Of a stretch of 64,000 nt of DNA, positions 26,800-33,592 are shown piece after piece; the stretch's first letter is position 1; each line of letters opens with the position of its first letter. The notes under the pieces were generated by a model. That model was not told the DNA's origin. It was given only the letters and a program-made list of their open reading frames with translations, and ran no database searches. The translations under genes were made by a program, and so were the position numbers. This DNA comes from DAHUXD01 sp963736455 (lineage in GTDB: Bacteria; Acidobacteriota; Thermoanaerobaculia; UBA5066; Gp7-AA6). Where the stretch lies: positions 124,001 to 188,000 of the forward strand of contig CAVTON010000001.1 in NCBI GenBank assembly GCA_963736455.1, in the 5' to 3' direction.

Positions 26800-27822
26800 A
26801 TGGCGTCCCAATCGCGTGCGTGGTTCGTGGACCGATTCGGGGGACCGGATCGGCTCGTCCTGCGCACGCGGCCCGATCCATCCCCGGGCAGGGGCGAGGT
26901 TCTCGTTCGCACGGCGGCGATCGGGCTGAATTTCGCGGACCTCTTCGTCCGCGCCGGAGCCTATCCGCGGACTCCGAAGCCGCCGCTCGTTCCGGGAATG
27001 GAGATCTCCGGCGTCATCGAGGAGACGGGGGAGGGTGTCGAGGGCCTGTCGACGGGCCAGGCGGTCGTCGGCGTTCCTCTCTTCGGGGGGCATGCCGAGA
27101 GGGTCGTGGTCCCGGCCTCGCGGGTCTTTCCGGTTCCGGACGGAACCGACATGGCCGAGGCGGCCGCCTTCGCCGTGGTTTTTCTGACCGGCTGGTATCT
27201 CTGCAGCCGCGCGCAGGTCGCCGCCGGAGAGCGCGTCGTCGTCACGGCCGGCGCCGGAGGCGTCGGGACGGCGCTGCTCCAGCTGCTCGCGGTGCGCCAG
27301 GCCCGCTCCCTCGCTCTGGTGGGTTCGTCGGAGAAAGCCGGGCTCTGCCGCCGCCTCGGCGCCGAGGATGCCGCCGAGTACGGCGCCGCGGAGGAAAGAA
27401 TCGATGCGCTGTTCGAGGGCCGGCTGGACGTCGTCGCCGACGCCATCGGCGGGCGGATCTACAGCCGGCTCTGGCGGCGGCTGGCGCCGGGCGGCCGGTA
27501 CGCGCTCTACGGGTTCGCCGCCGCTTCGGGACCCCGGGGGGTGGCCAGGTTCTCCGCCGCGAGGGCGCTTCTCGCGATGGGGATGTTTTCGCCGTACGCC
27601 TTCGTGCAGTCCTGCCGGACGCTCATCGGATTCAACCTGTCGCTGCTGCCCGACCGGACGGGAGAGCTCAGGCTCGGCGCCGCGGCCCTGATGGATCTGT
27701 GGAAGGCCGGTCGCATCCGGCCGATTCTCGGCCCGCGGTTCTCTTTCGAGCAGCTGCCGGACGCGCACCGGGCGCTCGCGAGCCGCTCGACCACGGGAAA
27801 GGTCGTCGTCACCGTCGGCTGA
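26800..27822 (+). CDS. MDR-family quinone oxidoreductase-like protein (VAT-1-like)
   Basis: The 340-residue NADPH-dependent protein belongs to the medium-chain dehydrogenase/reductase superfamily. The N-terminal GroES-like part (GLNFADLFVRAGAYP, PLVPGMEISGVIEETGEGV) is followed by a Rossmann domain with VVVTAGAGGVGTALLQL. The zinc ligands of alcohol dehydrogenases are absent, as in quinone reductases. The RTLIGFNLSLL segment recalls VAT-1-like members. A role in reducing quinones or enones is inferred. The ATG at 26800 follows a 36-nt divergent gap. The aminotransferase gene begins 29 nt downstream. Confidence 0.88.
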   Translation: MASQSRAWFVDRFGGPDRLVLRTRPDPSPGRGEVLVRTAAIGLNFADLFVRAGAYPRTPKPPLVPGMEISGVIEETGEGVEGLSTGQAVVGVPLFGGHAERVVVPASRVFPVPDGTDMAEAAAFAVVFLTGWYLCSRAQVAAGERVVVTAGAGGVGTALLQLLAVRQARSLALVGSSEKAGLCRRLGAEDAAEYGAAEERIDALFEGRLDVVADAIGGRIYSRLWRRLAPGGRYALYGFAAASGPRGVARFSAARALLAMGMFSPYAFVQSCRTLIGFNLSLLPDRTGELRLGAAALMDLWKAGRIRPILGPRFSFEQLPDAHRALASRSTTGKVVVTVG

Positions 27823-27851
27823 TACGATCGGGACTCCTCCCGGAGGCCGAC

Positions 27852-29027
27852 ATGCGCATGCCGCCCTTCCACATGGAACGGACCCAGTGCCTCTACGAGA
27901 ACGAGGTCCGCTGGAACCTCTCGGAGAGCGGCGTCTCGCCCCTGCGCGTGGAGGAGCTGTTGGACGGCGACTGGAACCGGGAGGCGCTGCTCGGTCAGGC
28001 CCTGAAGTACCCCGAGTCGAACGGGTCGGCCCTGCTGCGGGAGCGCATCGCCCTCTTCTACCCGGGCGCCGCGGCGGAGAACGTTCTCGTCACGACCGGG
28101 ACCTCGGAAGCGAACTACACGACGCTCTGGGCACTGCTCGAGAAGACCGACCGGATGGCGGTCATGATCCCGAACTATCTGCAGACCTGGGGCCTGGCCC
28201 GCGGTTACGCGGGCCGCGCGGACGCGTACCGCCTCGTGGAAAAACACCGGGGCCTGAAGAGCCGCTGGGCACTCGACGTCGGAAGCCTCGAGCGTGCGGT
28301 CGGCAAGAAGACCCGCGCGATCATGGTGACCAATCCGAACAATCCGACCGGCGCCGTGCTGACGGAAGCCGAGATGGACGAGATCGTGCGCGTCGCAAAG
28401 CGCGCCGGGGCCTGGATCGTTTCGGACGAGGTCTACCGGGGAGCGGAGCGATCGAGCGAGACGCCGTCGCCGACGTTCTGGGGCCGCTACGCGAAAGTCA
28501 TCGTGACGGGAGGGCTCTCGAAGGCCTTCGGCCTTCCGGGTCTGCGCATCGGATGGATCGTGGCCCCGCCGAAGACCGCCGCCGCCCTCTGGGCCTACCA
28601 GGACTACACGACCCTGACGCCGACCATGCTTTCGGATCGACTCGCGCGCGCAGCGATGGAACCCGCGATGCGAGACCGGATCCTGGCGCGGACGCGCGAG
28701 ATCCTCCGTCGGCAGTTCCCTCCGGTCGAGGAGTGGATCCGGGGTCACGGGGATCTCTTCGAGCACATCGCGCCGGTCGCCGGGGCGATCGTCCTCGTGA
28801 AGTACCGCCTTCCGATCGGCTCCGTCGCCCTCTTCGACCGGCTGAGGCTCGAGAAGTCGGTTCTCGTTACGCCGGGCGCCCACTTCGGGATCGGCCGGTA
28901 CCTCCGGATCGGCTATGGCTACGACCCGGAGAAGACGGCCGGAGGCCTTCGGCGGGTGGACGAGCTTCTTTCGGAATTGACCGGAGACCGTCGACGCACC
29001 CTGAAGAGGGTTGCCACCGCGTCCTGA
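27852..29027 (+). CDS. PLP-dependent class I/II aminotransferase
   Basis: The 391-residue protein is a fold-type I aminotransferase. It has the AANYTT-type cofactor loop (VTTGTSEANYTTLWAL), the TNPNNPTGAVLT motif, the Asp in WIVSDEVYRGAE that pairs with the pyridine nitrogen, and the Schiff-base lysine in GGLSKAFGLPGLRIGW. GGAGG stands 5 nt before the ATG at 27852. Substrate is not clear; it resembles unassigned aspartate-aminotransferase-like enzymes rather than a named biosynthetic one. It follows the oxidoreductase on the same strand. Confidence 0.9.
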   Translation: MRMPPFHMERTQCLYENEVRWNLSESGVSPLRVEELLDGDWNREALLGQALKYPESNGSALLRERIALFYPGAAAENVLVTTGTSEANYTTLWALLEKTDRMAVMIPNYLQTWGLARGYAGRADAYRLVEKHRGLKSRWALDVGSLERAVGKKTRAIMVTNPNNPTGAVLTEAEMDEIVRVAKRAGAWIVSDEVYRGAERSSETPSPTFWGRYAKVIVTGGLSKAFGLPGLRIGWIVAPPKTAAALWAYQDYTTLTPTMLSDRLARAAMEPAMRDRILARTREILRRQFPPVEEWIRGHGDLFEHIAPVAGAIVLVKYRLPIGSVALFDRLRLEKSVLVTPGAHFGIGRYLRIGYGYDPEKTAGGLRRVDELLSELTGDRRRTLKRVATAS

Positions 29028-29163
29028 CCGGGCCGCGATTGCCGGGCATATGAATCCGGTGATGCGCGCCGGCATCGTATTGATTCGGAACGGAGTTAAT
29101 CCGGAACCGGCCGATGTGACCGAACGCACAGAGCTTCTATAAATTGCTGAAACAGCATAAGTT

Positions 29164-29185
29164 CTGGCCCTGACCGGAGGGCCAG
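29164..29185 (+). promoter_or_regulatory. Inverted repeat just upstream of the carD promoter
   Basis: A perfect 8-bp inverted repeat with a 6-base loop (CTGGCCCT-GACCGG-AGGGCCAG) ends 4 nt before the carD -35 element. It lacks a T-run, so it is a poor intrinsic terminator for the aminotransferase message; an operator for the carD promoter is an alternative. A second small repeat, TGCTG-AAA-CAGCA, lies just upstream (about 29145-29157). The remaining sequence from 29028 to 29163 shows no gene. Confidence 0.45.
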
Positions 29186-29189
29186 TCGA

Positions 29190-29218
29190 TTGAATTCTCA
29201 CCCTCTTTTCCCTATAAT
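29190..29218 (+). promoter_or_regulatory. Sigma-70-type promoter of carD
   Basis: TTGAAT (29190-29195) and TATAAT (29213-29218) are separated by exactly 17 nt, the best-formed housekeeping promoter in the window. Transcription should start near 29225, leaving a leader of about 40 nt that ends in AGGAGG (29255-29260), 5 nt before the GTG start of carD. Confidence 0.85.
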
Positions 29219-29265
29219 TCGCGGCTCCCGTATCAGGCTCTTTTTCTTTCTGCTAGGAGGACCGA

Positions 29266-29781
29266 GTGGGATTTAAGGTGGGAGAGAAGGTCGTCTACCC
29301 GAATCACGGCGTCTCCGTGGTCGAGAAGATCGGGGAGGGGTTTCAGACAGAGCCGGTTGCTCCGAGAAGCTTCTATCATCTCCGTCTCCTGTCCAACAAC
29401 TCACGGGTCATGGTTCCCGTCGGGAACACGGGCCTGATCGGCTTGCGCCGTCTGACCCAGCGCAAGGACATCACGGGCCTGATGAAGACCCTCGGCGACG
29501 GGCGTTTCTCGGCGACCGGCGACTGGAAGGGCCGGTACAAGCAGAATCTGGACAAGATGAAGAGCGGGCAATTGGACGCGATCGCCGATGTCCTGAAGAC
29601 CTTGAACTTCATCTCCTCGCGCAAGACGCTCTCGTTTCGCGAGAAGAAGATGTACGAGCGGGCCAAGTACCTGATCGTCTCCGAAATCGCGGTCATCAAC
29701 GGTCTCGACGAGAAGGAAGTCGAGCGCCAGGTGGATCGGGCGCTCGCTCGCTCGGCCGGGAGCCGCGCCGTCGCCCACTGA
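29266..29781 (+). CDS. carD: CarD-family transcription regulator
   Basis: CarD binds the RNA polymerase beta subunit and stabilises open promoter complexes. The 171-residue protein has the N-terminal Tudor-like RNAP-interacting domain (FKVGEKVVYPNHGVSVVEKIGE, YHLRLLSNNSRVMVPVGN) and the helical C-terminal DNA-binding domain (about 70-160). It has its own strong promoter and terminator, so it is a monocistronic, probably highly expressed gene. The GTG at 29266 is supported by AGGAGG 5 nt upstream. It is the one gene here with both ends of its transcript visible. Confidence 0.93.
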   Translation: MGFKVGEKVVYPNHGVSVVEKIGEGFQTEPVAPRSFYHLRLLSNNSRVMVPVGNTGLIGLRRLTQRKDITGLMKTLGDGRFSATGDWKGRYKQNLDKMKSGQLDAIADVLKTLNFISSRKTLSFREKKMYERAKYLIVSEIAVINGLDEKEVERQVDRALARSAGSRAVAH

Positions 29782-29807
29782 GCCCGGACTCGCGGAACGA
29801 ACCCTCG

Positions 29808-29840
29808 ACGGGGCGGCGGCAAGCCGCCCCGTCCGCTTTT
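29808..29840 (+). terminator. Rho-independent terminator of carD
   Basis: A 10-bp perfect GC stem (ACGGGGCGGC / GCCGCCCCGT, 29808-29817 and 29823-29832) with loop GGCAA is followed by CCGCTTTT (29833-29840). It lies 26 nt after the carD stop and just before the TPR gene at 29856. Confidence 0.85.
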
Positions 29841-29855
29841 GCGGAGGGACGTAGA

Positions 29856-30413
29856 ATGCCGGCGGTGGAGAGAAGGTCCTGGGTCGCGCAATCGCTCGTG
29901 ATGCTTCTCGTCGGAGGCCTGGTCGGCTTCGGCGCCGGCTACTTTGCCGGCGGCGGGGGGCGTCCTTCGGCCGCGGGCCCGGCGGCCGCGGGCGCGGCGG
30001 GCGATCGGGTCGCCGAGCTGACGCGATCTCTCGCGCGGGATCCCGAGAACCCCGGAATCCTCGAGGATCTCGGCAATGCCTTCTACGACCGGGAGGACTG
30101 GGACCATGCCGTGGAGGCCTACGAGAAGGCGCGGCGCAAGGCTCCCGCGAATCCCAACCTGCTGTCCGACCTCGGGGCGGCTCACCGCAACCGCGGCGAG
30201 TTCGACCTCGCGGTGGCCTTCTTCCAGAAGGCGCGCCAGGCGGACCCCGACCACTGGCAGTCGCTCCTGAACTGGCTGCTCGTCGAGGCATATGACCGGC
30301 GCGACGCCCGGGCGGCGCAGCCGCTCTACGACGAGCTCAAGCGCCGCTATCCCGACATCCCGCAGATCGAGAAGATCCAGGACCAGATCTCGAGCGTGCG
30401 GGCGGGAGCCTGA
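29856..30413 (+). CDS. Membrane-anchored TPR protein
   Basis: The 185-residue protein starts with one membrane helix (about 12-33, SLVMLLVGGLVGFGAGYFAG), then a Gly/Ala-rich spacer and about three TPR repeats (LARDPENPGILEDLGNAFYDREDWDHAVEAY and onward). The helical domain probably faces the periplasm. GGAGGG precedes the ATG at 29856. Its stop overlaps the ATG of the next small gene (TGATG), and rarA follows, so the three are one transcriptional unit downstream of the carD terminator. Function is unknown beyond a protein-protein scaffold. Confidence 0.8.
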   Translation: MPAVERRSWVAQSLVMLLVGGLVGFGAGYFAGGGGRPSAAGPAAAGAAGDRVAELTRSLARDPENPGILEDLGNAFYDREDWDHAVEAYEKARRKAPANPNLLSDLGAAHRNRGEFDLAVAFFQKARQADPDHWQSLLNWLLVEAYDRRDARAAQPLYDELKRRYPDIPQIEKIQDQISSVRAGA

Positions 30414-30679
30414 TGGCCAGGCTCCTCCTCTTCCTGTTCGTCCTCTTCCTGCTGTTGACGGTCCTGCGCGGGCTGCGGATCTTTCTTCGCGCGTTCATGC
30501 AATCGACGCGCTCGGGGGGGGCGGCGCGCTCGCCGGCCATCCGGGAGGGCGAGATGGTGCGGGATCCCGTGTGTGGAACCTGGATCGACCGGGGAATCGC
30601 TTTGACGGCGCAGAAGGAGGGACGGCCCGTGCCGGTCTGCTCGGAGGAATGTCGGAAGTCGCTCGAGAAGGCCGGATGA
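30413..30679 (+). CDS. Small membrane protein with PP0621/YHS-like zinc motif
   Basis: The 88-residue protein has an N-terminal membrane helix (LLLFLFVLFLLLTVLRGL), a short basic linker, and a C-terminal metal-binding motif VRDPVCGTWIDRG with a later CSEEC pair. This matches the PP0621 family and YHS-like treble-clef domains that may hold zinc or another metal. Its ATG overlaps the upstream stop and its own stop overlaps the rarA ATG. Such proteins commonly sit next to recombination or tRNA genes, but no function is established. Confidence 0.8.
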   Translation: MARLLLFLFVLFLLLTVLRGLRIFLRAFMQSTRSGGAARSPAIREGEMVRDPVCGTWIDRGIALTAQKEGRPVPVCSEECRKSLEKAG

Positions 30680-32070
30680 CGGGCCTCTTCGAAGACGAGG
30701 CCCGGCCCGCCGCCTCCGCGAGCGTTCCGGCGCCCGATACGCCGCTGGCCGACCGGATGCGGCCGCGGTCGCTCGACGAGGTGGAGGGCCCCGATGAGGT
30801 CGTCGGCGCGAGCGGCTTCCTGCGGCGCGCCATCGCCGAGGATCGCGTCCCGTCGCTCATTCTCTGGGGCCCGCCCGGCGTCGGCAAGACGACGCTCGCG
30901 CGGCTGATCGCGTCGCAGACGTCCTCGCACTTCCTGGCCTACTCCGCGGTCGCCACGGGCGTCAAGGAGATGCGCGAGGTGCTCGAGACCGCACGGCGCT
31001 CTCGCGCTCGCCAGGGCAAGCGCACGATCCTGTTCCTCGACGAGATCCACCGATTCAACCGGTCGCAGCAGGACGTGTTCCTTCCGTATGTCGAGTCGGG
31101 CGACATCGTCCTCGTCGGAGCGACCACCGAGAACCCGTCCTTCGAGTTGAACGGCGCGCTTCTTTCGCGGTGCAAGGTCGTCGTCCTCGAGCCTCTGGCC
31201 CCGGAGGCGATCGCCCGGATCGTCGAGCGCGCGCTGCGCGACATCCCGCGCGGGATCGGCGCTCGCGACTTCGATCTCGATGGCGACGCGCTCGCATTCA
31301 TCGCCCAGGCGTCGGGCGGCGACGCGCGCCGTGCGCTCAATCTGGTCGAGGCGGCCGCGGCGGATGGCGAGGCGTCCAAGACCCGAACGATCGAGACGCC
31401 TCGCCTGCGCGAGCTCCTCCAGCGCAAGGTCCTGCTCTACGACAAGGCGGGGGAGGAGCACTACAACCTGATCTCGGCCCTCCACAAGTCGATGCGCGAA
31501 TCGGACCCGGATGCCACGCTCTACTGGCTGGTGCGCATGCTCGAGGCGGGAGAGGATCCGCTCTACATCGCGCGGCGCATCGTGCGCTTCGCGTCGGAGG
31601 ATGTCGGCCTCGCCGACCCTCGGGCGCTGAGGGTCGCTCTCGATGCCAAGGAGGCGTTCGAGTTTCTCGGGATGCCGGAGGGCTCGCTCGCGCTCGTCGA
31701 GTCGGCCGTCTATTGCGCCCTCGCGCCGAAGTCGACCGCCCTTTACGAGGCCGAAGGCGAAGCGAAGAGAGACGTCGCGGAGAAGCCCGCCGAGCCGGTG
31801 CCCGAGGTCATTCGCAACGCGGTGACGAAGCTCATGAAGGACGTCGGCTACGGGCGGGGATACCGCTATGCGCCGGCCGAACCCGAAGGGGTCGGCGGAA
31901 TCGAGTGCCTGCCCGAGAGCCTGAAGGGCCGGCGCTATTACCGGCCTCGCGCCGCGGGCGAAGAGGCCGAGCTGGCGCGACGCCTGGAGACCGTTCTCAA
32001 GCTTCGGCAGGAAAAGTGGGCGAAGGAAGCCGCCGACGAGAGCGGGCGGCGGCGAAAGAAGAAGACCTAG
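30676..32070 (+). CDS. rarA: Replication-associated recombination protein RarA (MgsA)
   Basis: The 464-residue AAA+ ATPase acts at stalled replication forks with single-strand binding protein and RecA. It has Walker A ILWGPPGVGKTTLARL, Walker B TILFLDEIHRFNRSQQD, sensor 1 GATTENPSFELN and the arginine-finger segment LLSRCKV. The C-terminal tetramerisation part (AEKPAEPVPEVIRNAVTKLMKDVGYG, CLPESLKGRRYYRP) is family-typical. The N-terminal 15 residues include an Ala/Pro stretch in place of a strict SSB-like tail. It is the last gene of its unit and converges on guaB with a 4-nt gap. Confidence 0.94.
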   Translation: MTGLFEDEARPAASASVPAPDTPLADRMRPRSLDEVEGPDEVVGASGFLRRAIAEDRVPSLILWGPPGVGKTTLARLIASQTSSHFLAYSAVATGVKEMREVLETARRSRARQGKRTILFLDEIHRFNRSQQDVFLPYVESGDIVLVGATTENPSFELNGALLSRCKVVVLEPLAPEAIARIVERALRDIPRGIGARDFDLDGDALAFIAQASGGDARRALNLVEAAAADGEASKTRTIETPRLRELLQRKVLLYDKAGEEHYNLISALHKSMRESDPDATLYWLVRMLEAGEDPLYIARRIVRFASEDVGLADPRALRVALDAKEAFEFLGMPEGSLALVESAVYCALAPKSTALYEAEGEAKRDVAEKPAEPVPEVIRNAVTKLMKDVGYGRGYRYAPAEPEGVGGIECLPESLKGRRYYRPRAAGEEAELARRLETVLKLRQEKWAKEAADESGRRRKKKT

Positions 32071-32074
32071 GCGA

Positions 32075-33592
32075 TCAGTTCTCCTGCGTCCGGTAGTTCG
32101 GCGCTTCCTTCGTGATGATGACGTCGTGCGCGTGGGACTCCTTGAGCCCCGCCGACGTGATCTGGATGAGTCGGGACTTCGTGCGGAGGTCTTCGACCGT
32201 GCGGCATCCGGACAGGCCCATGCCGCTGCGGACGCCGCCGGTCAGCTGCAGGACGAGCGCCTCGACGCTGCCCTTGTACGGAACCATGCCCTCGATTCCC
32301 TCGGGGACGAGCTTCGAGAGCGAGCCGTTCGAGGAGGTCGAGGGCTCGCCGTCCATGGATTCCTGGAAGTAGCGGTCCGACGAGCCGGCCTTCATGGCGC
32401 CGAGCGAGCCCATTCCGCGGTACGCCTTGAAGGTCCGACCCTGGTAGAGGATGGTCTCGCCCGGCGACTCTTCCGTTCCGGCGAGCAGCGAGCCGATCAT
32501 CACGAGGTGGGCGCCCGCCGCGAGGGCCTTGGTGATGTCCCCCGAGAACTTGATGCCGCCGTCGGCGATCAGGGGGACTCTCGTGCCCCTGGTCGCCTTC
32601 GCGCACTCGCGAATCGCGTGAATCTGGGGAACTCCCGCTCCCGTGACGACGCGGGTCGTGCAGATCGAGCCCGGCCCGATGCCGACCTTGACGGCGTCTG
32701 CCCCGCGGCGGACGAGGTCGCGCGCGCCCTCCTCGGTGGCGACGTTGCCGGCGATGATCGGCGTGGAGGCGAAGCGCCTGCGGACCAGCTTCAGGGCGTC
32801 GAGGACGCCCTGGCTGTGGCCGTGCGAGGAGTCGAGGACGAGCACGTCCACCTTGGCGCGGACGAGCTCGCGGGCGCGATCCAGGATGTCGCGGGTGACG
32901 CCGATCGCGGCGCCGACGCGCAGACGGCCGAGCGCGTCCTTGGCGGCGTTGGGGTACTTGATGGCCTTCTGGATGTCCTTGACCGTGATCAGTCCCTTCA
33001 GGTTCCCGGCCCGGTCCACGACGAGCAGCTTCTCGATGCGGTACTTGTGCAGCAGCTCCTTGGCCTGCTCGAGCGTCGTGCCGACCGGCGTCGTGATCAG
33101 GTTCTTGCGCGTCATGCGCGCCGAGATCGGCCGGTCGGTCCGCGTCTCGAACCGGAGATCGCGGTTGGTCAGGATTCCGACCAGCTTGCCGCGGTCGTCG
33201 ACCACCGGAACGCCCGAGATCTTGTACTTGGCCATGACGTCGAGCGCCTCGGCGATCGACTGCTCGGGGCGGCAGGTGACGGGATCCACGATCATTCCCG
33301 ACTCGGAGCGCTTGACCTTGTCGACCTCCGCCGCCTGTGCATCGATCGAGAGGTTCTTGTGGATGACGCCGAGCCCGCCCTGCTGGGCCATGGCGATCGC
33401 GAGTCTCGACTCGGTCACGGTGTCCATGGCCGCCGAGATCAGCGGGATGTTGAGGCCGATCTCGCCGGTCAGGCTCGTGCGCAGGTCCACTTCGCGCGGG
33501 TGCACGTCGGAGCGGGCGGGCAGGAGGAGGACGTCGTCGAAGGTGAGAGCAAGGGGAATCTCCCCGGTCGGCCGCGCACGTCGGACTGCCAT
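32075..33592 (-). CDS. guaB: IMP dehydrogenase
   Basis: GuaB oxidises IMP to XMP with NAD, the first committed step to GMP. The 505-residue protein has the catalytic barrel split by a pair of CBS domains (about 95-215). The catalytic Cys sits in GIGPGSICTTRVVTGAGVPQ, and the flap region carries YRGMGSLGAM. The C-terminus (APNYRTQEN) is typical. The frame is open far upstream within secA, but the ATG at 33592 overlaps the secA stop (TGATG), which fixes the start. Transcription from secA into guaB on the minus strand is implied. Confidence 0.95.
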   Translation of the reverse strand: MAVRRARPTGEIPLALTFDDVLLLPARSDVHPREVDLRTSLTGEIGLNIPLISAAMDTVTESRLAIAMAQQGGLGVIHKNLSIDAQAAEVDKVKRSESGMIVDPVTCRPEQSIAEALDVMAKYKISGVPVVDDRGKLVGILTNRDLRFETRTDRPISARMTRKNLITTPVGTTLEQAKELLHKYRIEKLLVVDRAGNLKGLITVKDIQKAIKYPNAAKDALGRLRVGAAIGVTRDILDRARELVRAKVDVLVLDSSHGHSQGVLDALKLVRRRFASTPIIAGNVATEEGARDLVRRGADAVKVGIGPGSICTTRVVTGAGVPQIHAIRECAKATRGTRVPLIADGGIKFSGDITKALAAGAHLVMIGSLLAGTEESPGETILYQGRTFKAYRGMGSLGAMKAGSSDRYFQESMDGEPSTSSNGSLSKLVPEGIEGMVPYKGSVEALVLQLTGGVRSGMGLSGCRTVEDLRTKSRLIQITSAGLKESHAHDVIITKEAPNYRTQEN

